64,000 nucleotides of DNA from Chryseobacterium gleum (GCA_945881835.1 CAMCVP010000002.1:1-64000), one strand, 5' to 3'. Positions 1 through 8,542 are shown, counted from the stretch's first letter. Notes: generated by a model from the letters alone, not told the origin. Numbers and translations are program-made.

Positions 1-3000
1 TCGTTAACGAGCACCGATTGGCAGTGGTCCAATGCTGTAAGTGGAGGCAGTGGCACAACAGCCAAGATAAACAGCATTGCCATGCGCAACAACCACGAAG
101 GCGTGGTGGTAGGAGCGGGCGCGCATTACGTTCGTTTTTTAACCAACTATGCAGGGGTTTACTCGCAGCGTTTTTGGTACGATAAGCTGGGCCGCATTGT
201 GCTAAGTCAGAACACGAAGCAGCATGACAACGGCACGTACAGTTACAGTTTATACGATGCGCAGGGTCGCGTAGAAGAGGCAGGCGTAAAACAAGAAAAC
301 ACGAGCACGACGGGCTTGCACATGAGCGATGTTCAGGGCGCCGATGTGGGTGGGGCGTTTAATCCGCTGGCCATAGAAGTTAGTTCAAGCAGTGGAAGCA
401 GCAGTGCTTCGCCGTTTATGCAATGGATAACGCAGGGCGCAAACACCAGCACAGGTGTTAACACCACGCGCACCGAGGTAACACGTACAACCTACGATGC
501 ACCGCTGGTAAGTGGTATTCCATCTTTTACGCAAAACAACTTGCGCAAGCGCGTGAGTACTGTTGTGTATCAGAAGGTGTATCACAGCAATGCATCGCAG
601 GGGTATGCGCACGCCACGCATTACAGCTATGACATTCACGGCAATGTGAATGAACTGGTGCAAGACAACCCCGAGATGGCCGTAACGAGTAGCTTGTCCG
701 ATCAGCGTTACAAGCGCCTGGAGTACGACTATGATTTAATCTCGGGAAAGGTCAACAGGGTGAGTTACCAGCGAGGAGCGCGCGATGCGTGGCACCATTG
801 GTATGAGTATGATGCAGATAACCGCATTACGCAGGTGTACACCTCAACACATCCCGACCCAATAGCCATGGCCGGAACCACAATCACCGATCCAACGGTG
901 GTGAGTGCGCTGTGGGAGCAGGATAGCAAGTATTTTTATTACGCGCATGGTCCGCTTATGCGACAGGAGTTGGGTAGCAACCAGGTGCAAGGCGTTGACT
1001 ACGCCTATACCTTGCAGGGGTGGATAAAAGGCATCAACAGCAACGCGTTAGACGCCACAAAAGACATGGGTCACGACGGCTCAGGCACGGGACTGAACGG
1101 ACGCTTTGGTCGCGATGTGGCTAGTTTTAGTTTAAGTTATTACGAAGGCGACTTTAGCAGTGTGGCTTCTACAGGAGCGTTTAGCGGTGTGGTGGGCAGT
1201 GATTTAGAGGCCGAGAGTCGTAATTTATACAACGGCAACATCCGCATTATGCAAACAACGTTGATGGAAAACAACGGGTCGGGCGCACTTGCTGCGAGTA
1301 ATTTGGGAATGGCGTACAAGTACGATCAGTTGAACCGACTGAAGCAGGCCAAAGGGTTTACGCAATTCACGCCGTCTACCAACACGTGGGCGGCCTCGAG
1401 CGGAGCCGCATGCGAGCACAACAATTTCTTTACCTTTGATGCTAACGGCAATATTCTAACGCAGCAGCGTTATGAAGGAAGCACGTTAGTAGACAACCTC
1501 AGTTATCAGTATGCAACCAACAGCACAGGAGACTTGTTAAGCAACCGATTGTATAGCGTAGATGATGCGGTAACGGTAGCCTCGTTATCGGCTACGGATA
1601 TGGAGGACATGCCGCTGTACAACAATGCGTCGCCTAATGCGAGTAACAATTACAAGTACACGCAGATTGGTGAGTTGAAGTCAGACAACCAAGAAGAGAT
1701 CTCTGAGATACAATGGCGGGTAGACAGTAAGATATCGGAGATTACGCGCACGAGTGGCTCTTCGAAGAAGAACTTAAAGTTCGAGTACGACGCCATGGGT
1801 AACAGGGTTGCTAAGCACGTGTATGCAGGCAGTGTGCTTGAGTCGAGCACGTATTACGTTCGCGATGCGCAAGGAAATGTCATGGGGGTGTATGAGCACA
1901 AGATGGACGCCGAGAATGCGGTAATGGAGTACAAGCTCATCGAAAGAAACATTTACGGCAGTGCTCAGGTGGGTATTTGTAAGGACACGGTCGATTTAAA
2001 TATTACAAGCTCAGCCGGAGCATTAACGCAGGCGACGTATTACCACGCAAGGCAGCTCAACCACCGTCAGTACAGCCTCAGCAATCACCTGGGCAATGTG
2101 CTTACGACCATTGGCGACGGCAAGGCTGCAGCAGACAGCAACAACGACGGGGTAATCGACTACTTCACGGCATACATCATCAGCGTCAGTGACTACTCAC
2201 CGTTCGGGGTTGAGCTAGCAAGCAGAACATGGAGTATTGAAGAGTATCGGAGTGGGTTTAACACACAAGAAAAAGTTCCTGAAATAGCCCCAGGTCATAC
2301 AACAGCAATGTTCTGGGAATACGATGCAAGACTGGGAAGAAGGTGGCAGTTGGATCCTGTTGTGAAAATTTGGGAAAGTGGCTATGCCACATTAAACAAT
2401 AACCCAATTCAATTATCAGATCCAAGAGGAGATGACGCTAAAGATCCGATAAAAGTTCAGTCTGGAGATTGTTTATGGGGTATTGCAAAAAAATATAATA
2501 CAACTGTACAAGCAATAAAAAATGCAAATCCAACTATTAATTGGATGGATAGAGGTAGCACAATTTACCCTGGCGAAACTTTGAATATTCCAATGTCAAT
2601 AAACGAAATAACGCAAAACCAGCAGCAAAAGCAAAACAAGGCTTGGAATGAACAAATAATGACAAATATTCCATTTGAAGTCGGTGATTTAAATGCGAAA
2701 ATTGAAAGCAGTGAGCAAAAGGTTAAAAATCCTCAATCAAAGGAGATTAATTTGAAAAAAACGAAGAATATCGTTGGAGCATTTGATGTAGCCCATGGTG
2801 CTAAAGAAAATATGTTAAAACACGCAGCCAATTTAAGTCCAGAACTTAATGAATTGGGTTATTTTAAAATAGTTAAGAATACAGGAAAAACTGTACTTGT
2901 TTTACAGGTGGGAATTTCCACGTATGAAATTTACAAAGCTGTTAATAACGGAAATTATAGCGAGGCAGTTAAGCCAGCTGCGGATATTACTGTAGCCATT

Positions 3001-3171
3001 ATTGCAGCGGAATGTGGGCCTCCAGGTTGGGTGATAGGAGGTTGTTATTTTATCATGGATTACGCTGGAGCATTTGATAGAAATAATATTACGAATCCCG
3101 TTGTGCCAACAAACATTTTTCCGCGTGATAATACCAATGTTAAATTACCAACTTACACTTTGACAAAATGA
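1..3171 (+). CDS. RHS/YD-repeat protein with LysM and variable C-terminal tip (5' partial)
   Basis: The reading frame is open from base 1, so the gene enters from the left; the first ATG at 82 is internal. About 1056 residues are visible. Many YD-type repeats (YDxxGN, YDxLNR) are followed by an RHS core around 1850-2400 with LSNHLGN, DYSPFG and a closing ARLGRRWQLDP motif. After the core come a LysM-like domain (about 2449-2592, VQSGDCLWGIAKKYNTTV) and a tip with two hydrophobic stretches, the second about 2960-3090. Base composition drops sharply from GC-rich to AT-rich near 2250, the usual sign of an exchanged polymorphic-toxin tip. RHS proteins form a shell around a C-terminal effector; a toxin role here is inferred. 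The tip matches no nuclease or deaminase motif I know; the hydrophobic end could act on membranes. The next gene overlaps by 4 bp. Confidence 0.85.
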   Translation, partial: SLTSTDWQWSNAVSGGSGTTAKINSIAMRNNHEGVVVGAGAHYVRFLTNYAGVYSQRFWYDKLGRIVLSQNTKQHDNGTYSYSLYDAQGRVEEAGVKQENTSTTGLHMSDVQGADVGGAFNPLAIEVSSSSGSSSASPFMQWITQGANTSTGVNTTRTEVTRTTYDAPLVSGIPSFTQNNLRKRVSTVVYQKVYHSNASQGYAHATHYSYDIHGNVNELVQDNPEMAVTSSLSDQRYKRLEYDYDLISGKVNRVSYQRGARDAWHHWYEYDADNRITQVYTSTHPDPIAMAGTTITDPTVVSALWEQDSKYFYYAHGPLMRQELGSNQVQGVDYAYTLQGWIKGINSNALDATKDMGHDGSGTGLNGRFGRDVASFSLSYYEGDFSSVASTGAFSGVVGSDLEAESRNLYNGNIRIMQTTLMENNGSGALAASNLGMAYKYDQLNRLKQAKGFTQFTPSTNTWAASSGAACEHNNFFTFDANGNILTQQRYEGSTLVDNLSYQYATNSTGDLLSNRLYSVDDAVTVASLSATDMEDMPLYNNASPNASNNYKYTQIGELKSDNQEEISEIQWRVDSKISEITRTSGSSKKNLKFEYDAMGNRVAKHVYAGSVLESSTYYVRDAQGNVMGVYEHKMDAENAVMEYKLIERNIYGSAQVGICKDTVDLNITSSAGALTQATYYHARQLNHRQYSLSNHLGNVLTTIGDGKAAADSNNDGVIDYFTAYIISVSDYSPFGVELASRTWSIEEYRSGFNTQEKVPEIAPGHTTAMFWEYDARLGRRWQLDPVVKIWESGYATLNNNPIQLSDPRGDDAKDPIKVQSGDCLWGIAKKYNTTVQAIKNANPTINWMDRGSTIYPGETLNIPMSINEITQNQQQKQNKAWNEQIMTNIPFEVGDLNAKIESSEQKVKNPQSKEINLKKTKNIVGAFDVAHGAKENMLKHAANLSPELNELGYFKIVKNTGKTVLVLQVGISTYEIYKAVNNGNYSEAVKPAADITVAIIAAECGPPGWVIGGCYFIMDYAGAFDRNNITNPVVPTNIFPRDNTNVKLPTYTLTK

Positions 3172-3656
3172 TATACAAAATTATTGGCTATACGTTTTAT
3201 CGTTCGTATCGAAATTATCTAAAGAAGAATGGCACTAGTGATAGCCCATTGTACTCAGCATTTTTACGTATTACACTGCTCTTGTTTCTAAACATCACTG
3301 TGCTAATTGATTTGTTTATACTGTTTTTTATCAATAAAGAACATATGATTATTAATAGAAAAGAAAACGCAATCATTTTTTTATTACTTAGTGCTCTGGT
3401 TAATTATGTGGTATTTGTATTTGGTTCGAAATATAAAAAGCTCTTTGAGACTTTTGAAAAAGAATCTGATTTAGAAAGGAAGAGAAATGGACGTTTAATG
3501 TGGGGGTATGTTTTATTCTCGGTCGTAATTTCTTTTGCGTTTTATTTCTCGATTGGAATTGTGAATAAGGGGAAATCAGATAGCTCTCATTTGAAAAACA
3601 ATCACCCCATTCAACGTCATTTAACATCACGGGACTCTCTTTTAGATCTAAAATAG
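3168..3656 (+). CDS. Small three-helix membrane protein, candidate immunity protein of the RHS tip
   Basis: 162 residues starting in an ATGA overlap with the RHS gene stop, so the two are translationally coupled. Three hydrophobic segments are visible (about residues 25-55, 65-88 and 108-130) and the C-terminus is short and polar. I recognise no family. Position directly behind a polymorphic-toxin-like tip, matching AT-rich composition and small size all fit an immunity protein, and an integral membrane immunity protein would suit a membrane-active tip. This is inference from position only. Confidence 0.65.
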   Translation: MIYKIIGYTFYRSYRNYLKKNGTSDSPLYSAFLRITLLLFLNITVLIDLFILFFINKEHMIINRKENAIIFLLLSALVNYVVFVFGSKYKKLFETFEKESDLERKRNGRLMWGYVLFSVVISFAFYFSIGIVNKGKSDSSHLKNNHPIQRHLTSRDSLLDLK

Positions 3657-4136
3657 AGAATGTAATTATTTGTGTTGTGAACTTCTTTAATATTTTAGCT
3701 TGTTAGTTAATGAAAGAAATTATGTTATTGTTAGATCGGAAGACATTCCATAAATGAAATGAAGGATTCCTCAATAATTTTAAGAAAGGGTTATGGTTCA
3801 AGGAAATTATTTCGTTATTTTTCAAAGGCAATTTCCTCAAATTATAAGTCGGAAATTATTGCTTTTAATATGATAGCATTTGAAAATGCTTCAATAAATG
3901 ACATTAATTCAAATATTATAACTTAGAAATTGATTAACAATTTGGATTGCTTGTTTTAACCTATTTCATTTCTCGAATTTTCCTATAGCAAGGATTTGAA
4001 ATATACGTCTTTTGGCTTATTGACTATTGATAATGTATTATGGAATTTTGCTAGCATGTAAAATTATTTATGGAAATTCTTGAAAATTTCATTTGAAAGT
4101 GACAGAAGAATTTAGATAAAAAATAATGGATAACAA
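3657..4136. other. AT-rich gap with one weak 55-codon frame
   Basis: 480 bp without a convincing gene. A 55-codon frame at 3759-3926 (+) begins MKDSSIILRKGYG and ends in TAG. It has no clear ribosome site and no recognisable motif, so I do not call it a gene. The rest is very AT-rich. A degenerate copy of the window's dyad motif sits at 4004-4019. Confidence 0.4.
4004..4019 (+). promoter_or_regulatory. Degenerate dyad TACGT-N6-GCTTA upstream of the coiled-coil gene
   Basis: TACGTCTTTTGGCTTA differs at two positions from the dyad at 5668-5683 (TACGTCTTTTAGCGTA). It lies 117 bp before the ATG at 4137. Its right half-site is imperfect, so it may be a weak or chance site. Confidence 0.3.
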
Positions 4137-5327
4137 ATGGAGCAGGAAAACCAAAATCAAATGAATGAAATTCAGGAATTTCATACTAGACTATTTCAAG
4201 GAAATGAGGGGAGTAAATCTATTAAGGAGGAAATTGAGTTTTTATGGAACTTATTAGAAATTAATCAAAATGAAGAAAAGCAAAAGTTAGATAAAATAAG
4301 AGATTTCTATATTAAAATTTTCGAAGGTACGGATTCGCAAATATCCTTTAAGTCGAGAATAGAGGGCTTTCATGATGAGTTTTTGGAGAATTGTGACTCC
4401 TCAAAATCAGCCAAGACTGAAATAGATAGAATTCTTGAAAGTATCAAAAAGGAATTTGAAAAATTTATTTCTCAATCTTCAGAAGTCAGTGATTACTATA
4501 TTAGACTGTTGGTTGAAAACGAACAGGGAGAATCAATAACTAAATCAATAGATGATTTTTATAACAAATTATTCGTTGGGGATGAGAAAGATAATTCTTT
4601 AAATTCTCAGTTTGATGATTTGTTGAAATCGATGGAAGGACGATTTTCGATAGCGAATGACAAGATTCAACAACTTGAGGATTTTTACTCGAATATATTC
4701 GAGGATCAGGTAAATGAAAAAGGTAACGTGTTGAAGCAGTCTCTAATTGGCTCTATAAACAACCAAAAGCTGAGATTAGATAAGTTAATTAAGGAGGCTA
4801 CAGAGAAGCTCTTTGCTCTCACAGATAGCTCTCTCCATAGCGCGTTTGCGAAAAGAGCCGTCCAATATACTATGGAATTTGAACGACTTGAAAATTTGAC
4901 TCATAAATTAACTTGGGCTATTATAATTGATACTGTTGTGTTTGGAATAATTCAGTGCTGTCTAATTTTCTTTGACAAGGAGTTCAATTACCATATTTTG
5001 ATATATCAATTTAGTATCGCGGGAGCTTTGATTTTTGCAATTTGGATGTTTAATAGAAATCAAAAAATAGCGAAAAAATTAGCTGAAGAATATCACCATA
5101 AAGCTGCAATAGCTGAGGCTATGACAGGATATAGACAGCTTTATGAATTGGATCATGAAGACAAAGAATATATGGAGCTTTTTAACTCACTAAAAGATCA
5201 ATTGAATGTGAATCCCTCAAAATCTATTGATAAATTTCTTAATCTCAAATCACCACAGGAAGAAGTTGCGGAGTCATTGAAGAGTGCATTTAGTAGTGAA
5301 AAATTGAAGGAGTTTGCTAAATCTTAA
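4137..5327 (+). CDS. Coiled-coil protein with internal repeats and two C-terminal membrane helices
   Basis: 396 residues. The first ~230 residues are charged and helical and hold about five degenerate repeats built around a FYxxLFxG(D/N)E unit followed by a serine-rich SIKxxI(D/E)xF stretch; clear copies start near residues 13, 46, 122, 139 and 182. Two hydrophobic helices follow (about residues 260-282 and 290-308), then a basic NRNQKIAKKLAEEYHHKAA segment and a helical tail of ~80 residues. There is no signal peptide and no catalytic motif. The layout matches the proteins at 12339-13334 and 21968-22984 (helical head, two membrane helices, helical tail), suggesting one family of membrane-anchored coiled-coil proteins in accessory regions. 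Function unknown; a membrane effector or scaffold is a guess. Confidence 0.75.
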   Translation: MEQENQNQMNEIQEFHTRLFQGNEGSKSIKEEIEFLWNLLEINQNEEKQKLDKIRDFYIKIFEGTDSQISFKSRIEGFHDEFLENCDSSKSAKTEIDRILESIKKEFEKFISQSSEVSDYYIRLLVENEQGESITKSIDDFYNKLFVGDEKDNSLNSQFDDLLKSMEGRFSIANDKIQQLEDFYSNIFEDQVNEKGNVLKQSLIGSINNQKLRLDKLIKEATEKLFALTDSSLHSAFAKRAVQYTMEFERLENLTHKLTWAIIIDTVVFGIIQCCLIFFDKEFNYHILIYQFSIAGALIFAIWMFNRNQKIAKKLAEEYHHKAAIAEAMTGYRQLYELDHEDKEYMELFNSLKDQLNVNPSKSIDKFLNLKSPQEEVAESLKSAFSSEKLKEFAKS

Positions 5328-5412
5328 GACCATGTATTTTACAAGAATAACTATGCTTTGTGCGTCTGAAGAAAGCGTTTTGCAGGAAGTGAAGATAGAA
5401 TAAATTCGGAGA

Positions 5413-5661
5413 ATGAATTTATTAACCAAAGTAGGCTCTAGTCTCATCAGTTTAAACAACCTTGCTACTATTGCGCAATAAAAAGACGTTACAATTCGTA
5501 TTACCTATTTTACCAAAACCAATTCCGTGCTGGCCACGGAAGATCGAACTTTTTACGAATATTTTCCTCCAACAAGCTCTAAAAATGTACAAATGAAAGT
5601 TCCCACTTATTATAACGCCAATCGTATTGAGTTGTCAATTATTCAAGCCAAAACGGCATAA
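5413..5661 (+). pseudogene. Remnant of a small gene with an in-frame stop
   Basis: From ATG 5413 the frame reads MNLLTKVGSS... through NNLATIAQ, meets TAA at 5479-5481, and continues in the same frame for 59 codons (KDVTIRITYFTKTNSV ... EYFPPTSSKNVQMKVP) to a natural stop at 5659. The second part looks like the C-terminal half of a common Bacteroidota beta-sandwich domain (FxLYD-like: ...YKDVxIRxxYY...EDxTxYExxxPxxxxxFxxK). The TAA sits where the family usually has Tyr, so a single TAC/TAT to TAA change plus loss of the 5' part explains it. The family comparison is from memory. Confidence 0.5.
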
Positions 5662-5667
5662 TTGTCA

Positions 5668-5683
5668 TACGTCTTTTAGCGTA
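5668..5683 (+). promoter_or_regulatory. Dyad TACGT-N6-GCGTA upstream of signalling cassette 1
   Basis: TACGT at 5668-5672 and GCGTA at 5679-5683 form a near-palindrome with a 6-bp spacer. It ends 126 bp before the TATTTTAG box at 5810 and 158 bp before the ATG at 5842. The paralogous cassette 2 has the same arrangement (128 bp and about 162 bp). It is a candidate operator for a LuxR-type regulator; the binding protein is inferred. Confidence 0.5.
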
Positions 5684-5809
5684 TTCTCTTTCAATGAATA
5701 CCGCTAAATCAATAACCCTTGTTTCCTGATTTTGAAATACCTGTTAACCATTAATTCTATTTCCCGTGTCTTTTCATCAAGATAGGACCAGTTCAGTTTG
5801 GAACTTTCC

Positions 5810-5817
5810 TATTTTAG
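5810..5817 (+). promoter_or_regulatory. Likely -7 box of cassette 1 (TATTTTAG)
   Basis: Resembles the Bacteroidota -7 box TAnnTTTG, with AG replacing TG, 24 nt before the ATG at 5842. The preceding bases GAACTTTCC resemble those before the TATTTTTG box of cassette 2 (minus strand, 37535-37542). A -33 box is not obvious. Confidence 0.4.
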
Positions 5818-5841
5818 CTGAAATCAATAAAATTTAATAAT

Positions 5842-6156
5842 ATGACATTCACAGGAAACGAAGGTGCAGTGATCACACTAGCAGAAGGATCAAAAATGAC
5901 AGCCGCTTACCGCGCTAACATCTCTACTGGAGATACCATTGCGCTAGCAGTAGGAAAGAACTTGGTTAACTCAATTCTCGGACAAACAGGATGCATGGGA
6001 ATTCGTATGTATTTCGCCTTAGACAAAGATGAGAATAAACAACTGGTTTTGGTTGGAGTAGATGCAAACGGAGATGATATGACAGCGGGGGTAATTGTTG
6101 ACAAGGCATATCTTTGCCCACCGACCTGTTCTCAAAAGAACCCCCTAAATTCTTAA
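5842..6156 (+). CDS. 104-aa conserved protein with CPPxC tail, first gene of signalling cassette 1
   Basis: Starts MTFTGNEGA, contains QTGCMGIRMYFALD and VGVDANGDDM, and ends CPPTCSQKNPLNS. It is clearly homologous to the 106-residue product at 37189-37509, which heads the same gene order; the start, the QTGCMGIR and GVDANGDDM blocks and the CPPxC...NPLNS end are nearly identical. There is no signal peptide or membrane helix, so it is probably cytoplasmic. Three cysteines (one central, two in CPPxC) are shared and could bind metal or form a disulphide. I recognise it only as a Bacteroidota hypothetical family. The 7-TM protein starts 11 bp downstream, so it likely shares its messenger with the kinase and regulator. 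It could be an output, a modulator or a sensed protein. Confidence 0.85.
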   Translation: MTFTGNEGAVITLAEGSKMTAAYRANISTGDTIALAVGKNLVNSILGQTGCMGIRMYFALDKDENKQLVLVGVDANGDDMTAGVIVDKAYLCPPTCSQKNPLNS

Positions 6157-6167
6157 AGTTTACCTAA

Positions 6168-6842
6168 ATGAATATTGAGTTTTTTATTTCCCTCATTTCT
6201 GGAATTATTTCAATCTCAATATTTGCTTTTAAGATTTCTAAGCAAAACTATTTTACTTATTTTATTGTAGCATTTGTGATAGTTTCAGTTTCAGTAGATT
6301 CATACAATCTATATTGTTACTTGAACAATAGGAACAATCTTTTTGTGGTAAACATTTACGATTACATTTCAATTTTATTGGAATTATTTTTTCTCATCAC
6401 TGTTACTAATTTAAAAAAGATTTATTGGTTTGTTACAGCTATAGTATTATTTACGTTTTGGTTAATGCATGCTGTTTTCAATTGGCAAAATGGCTTTGAA
6501 GTTTATTCCACCACATTGTCATTTATTATGTCAATGATTGTCTGTGTGTATTCAATTATCGCGACCCTAAACATTTTGTGGTTAGAATCAGAGTATTTCA
6601 ATAGATTCAAGTACCGATTAATTGCGGTACTTGGATTTTTTGTTTTCGAAACTTCGTGTTTAATTCCTATTTCTACAATTAACTTGGAATTGAGTTCCGA
6701 AGAAAAAAGGTACTTATCGGAATTTTACAATCATGTTATTGTCGTTGGAAGCATAGTAAGAAATGTTCTTTTCTCTTTGTATTTCATATTGGATAATAGG
6801 ATTCATAAAAAGGAACGAGTTTCAAATAGTTTAGTAATTTGA
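6168..6842 (+). CDS. Seven-helix membrane protein of signalling cassette 1
   Basis: 224 residues, nearly all hydrophobic, with about seven predicted membrane helices and short loops; the C-terminus is basic (NRIHKKERVSN). No family motif is recognised. Its counterpart in cassette 2 (36527-37189, 220 aa) has the same size, helix number and position between the 104/106-aa protein and the kinase, though sequence conservation looks low. Position suggests a membrane input module for the neighbouring kinase, which itself has only one N-terminal helix. The kinase begins 7 bp after this stop. Confidence 0.8.
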   Translation: MNIEFFISLISGIISISIFAFKISKQNYFTYFIVAFVIVSVSVDSYNLYCYLNNRNNLFVVNIYDYISILLELFFLITVTNLKKIYWFVTAIVLFTFWLMHAVFNWQNGFEVYSTTLSFIMSMIVCVYSIIATLNILWLESEYFNRFKYRLIAVLGFFVFETSCLIPISTINLELSSEEKRYLSEFYNHVIVVGSIVRNVLFSLYFILDNRIHKKERVSNSLVI

Positions 6843-6849
6843 GAATTAA

Positions 6850-7626
6850 TTGAGCAGCACAAGCATTGTAGTTACATATTCTATTATTGCCCTTGGTGTT
6901 TTTACGCTATTTGTTGTGGTGCTAACATTTCTGTTGGTAAGAAAAGTAGCGAAATCGATAAAGGAGAAAGAGCTACACAAGCAAATGATTCGAGAAACCA
7001 TAATTCAAACACAGGAATCCGAGCGAGAAGCACTAGCAGACAATCTTCATGACGATTTCGGACCACAATTAGGTATGCTGTATCGTCATTTACAAAAGGA
7101 AGTCGATAGTAGTTCTTCCATTATGCTCTCAGCTTCGGATAGGGAAAATATATACAAGAAGTTAGATTTATTAATTGCTGATGTTCGGAATTATTCGTCA
7201 CAAATTTTCCCCAAACAATTAGCTGAATTAGGCCTAATCAATGCAATCGAACAAAACCTTATCGAATTAGGATTTAACATTCGAATTAACTTTTTCAATC
7301 GATTGATCTATGATTTGAATTTTGATAAATCCAAACAACTGGCTATCTATAGAATTACCAACGAAATCTTGAATAATATTATTCGGCATGGAAAACCCAC
7401 ATTCATTGAGTGCGAGCTAAACAACGATGAAGATAAATTTCAAGTGGTCTTTACCCACGACGGTGCGCCATTTAGTCAAATAGAATTCTTAGAAACAGCC
7501 CGAAACAATGAAGGTAGGGGTTGCTCTTCCATTTTAAATAGAACCCTTCAATTGGAAGGGACTATAGAATTTTATCGTATCTTAGATCAGTACGCATGCA
7601 CTAAACTTCAACTTCCTTTAAAATGA
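6850..7626 (+). CDS. Sensor histidine kinase, HisKA_3/NarL-type, cassette 1
   Basis: 258 residues from a TTG start placed right after an in-frame TAA; this start keeps the single N-terminal membrane helix (about residues 5-30), whereas the first ATG would delete it. The phosphoacceptor box is ESEREALADNLHDDFGPQLG (histidine in NLHDD), as in two-domain NarX/DesK-like kinases. The ATPase domain has an N-box NEILNNIIRHG and a glycine-rich GRGCSSILNRT segment. No periplasmic sensor domain is present, so input probably comes from the 7-TM neighbour. It should phosphorylate the response regulator encoded next, with which it overlaps (ATGA at 7623-7626). The cassette 2 kinase is a close paralog. Confidence 0.9.
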   Translation: MSSTSIVVTYSIIALGVFTLFVVVLTFLLVRKVAKSIKEKELHKQMIRETIIQTQESEREALADNLHDDFGPQLGMLYRHLQKEVDSSSSIMLSASDRENIYKKLDLLIADVRNYSSQIFPKQLAELGLINAIEQNLIELGFNIRINFFNRLIYDLNFDKSKQLAIYRITNEILNNIIRHGKPTFIECELNNDEDKFQVVFTHDGAPFSQIEFLETARNNEGRGCSSILNRTLQLEGTIEFYRILDQYACTKLQLPLK

Positions 7627-8285
7627 TAGTTCCAATTAAAGTTGCGCTGGTCGATGATCACACCATAACTCGCGAAGGCATAAAGAGAATTTTAAACCAA
7701 GACAGGGCTGAACGCTTTCATGTGGTGGGTGATTTTCCAGACGGACAATCGTTTTTAGATTTTTTGAAAGAAGAAACCTGCGACGTGGTCCTTATGGACA
7801 TAAATATGCCCGGTAAATCTGGAGACAGCACCATTGAAGTAATTAAACAAAAGTACCCCAAAGTTTCGGCGATTGTCCTGAGCATGATTACAAATGATTA
7901 CATGATAGACAGAGCCATATCTGTTGGGGCATTGGGTTACCTGCCCAAAGAAGCCGACTCTGGTCAGATAATAAAGGCTTTGATCAGCGCTCATGAGAAA
8001 AAGATATTCTTCAATTCGCTGGTTACTGCACAGAAGTTAAACTACTTCAAAGAGAAAAAGAGAATGCCCAGTGAACTTTCAATCCAGGAAAAGATTATTA
8101 TTGACTTAATTATTCATGGATTTAGCAACAAAGAAATTTCCGCCAAATTGAATATTGCAAGTGGCACCGTTAAAAAACATCGCGAGAATATTCTAAGAAA
8201 AACCAATTGCAAGCGTTCAGCACATCTCCTCACATATTCACTCGAAATGGGAATTTTTAATTATCAGGGATTGGTGAAATCGTAG
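7623..8285 (+). CDS. LuxR/NarL-type response regulator, cassette 1
   Basis: 220 residues. The receiver domain opens VALVDDHTITREG (acidic pocket DD), has the phosphoacceptor Asp in VVLMDINMPG and the conserved Lys in GYLPKEAD. The C-terminal LuxR-type helix-turn-helix lies in about residues 148-205 (IIHGFSNKEISAKLN, then ASGTVKKHRENILRKT). All receiver residues needed for phosphorylation are present. Its start overlaps the kinase stop. It is paralogous to the regulator at 35109-35762, with very similar receiver and DNA-binding helices, so both could read the same operator. The TACGn-N6-nCGTA dyads near both cassettes are the obvious candidate target. Confidence 0.92.
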   Translation: MIVPIKVALVDDHTITREGIKRILNQDRAERFHVVGDFPDGQSFLDFLKEETCDVVLMDINMPGKSGDSTIEVIKQKYPKVSAIVLSMITNDYMIDRAISVGALGYLPKEADSGQIIKALISAHEKKIFFNSLVTAQKLNYFKEKKRMPSELSIQEKIIIDLIIHGFSNKEISAKLNIASGTVKKHRENILRKTNCKRSAHLLTYSLEMGIFNYQGLVKS

Positions 8286-8424
8286 CAGAGTATTTCTTTT
8301 TTACTTTTTAAAATTTGTATTACCTTCGTCTTAATTGAAAATGAAAAGACGAGCGTAATCGGAGCGTCAGGGATTAAGGGTCTTCTGAAACACTTGAAAA
8401 CAAAGGGTTTTTAGTAATGGTTCG

Positions 8425-8443
8425 AATCCCTCTCTCTCCGCTG
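8425..8443 (+). repeat. tRNA 3'-end fragment, direct repeat copy 1 (att-like)
   Basis: GGTTCGAATCCC at 8419-8430 followed by TCTCTCTCCGC is the T-loop and acceptor 3' strand of a serine-type tRNA, but no matching D-arm or anticodon arm precedes it. The 19-bp core AATCCCTCTCTCTCCGCTG recurs exactly at 19080-19098. Such tails are what tRNA-targeting integrases leave. A second small repeat is present: CTGAAACACTTG at about 8386 and again at 8441. Confidence 0.55.
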
Positions 8444-8480
8444 AAACACTTGCGAACAAAATCGCAACGAAATGCAAAAG

Positions 8481-8512
8481 CCCGTCGAACAATTGTCTGA
8501 CGGGTTTTTTGT
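8481..8512 (+). terminator. Intrinsic terminator behind the tRNA fragment
   Basis: Stem CCCGTC (8481-8486) pairs with GACGGG (8499-8504), followed by a T run. It probably terminated the original tRNA transcript; it now separates cassette 1 from the AbiE operon. Confidence 0.75.
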
Positions 8513-8542
8513 TTTGAAGCACTTCATTTTCCGACTTAACGT

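Noticed and set aside
8354-8441. A complete serine tRNA gene
   Set aside because: Only the T-loop and acceptor 3' strand are recognisable; no D-arm or anticodon stem pairs in the preceding 60 bases.
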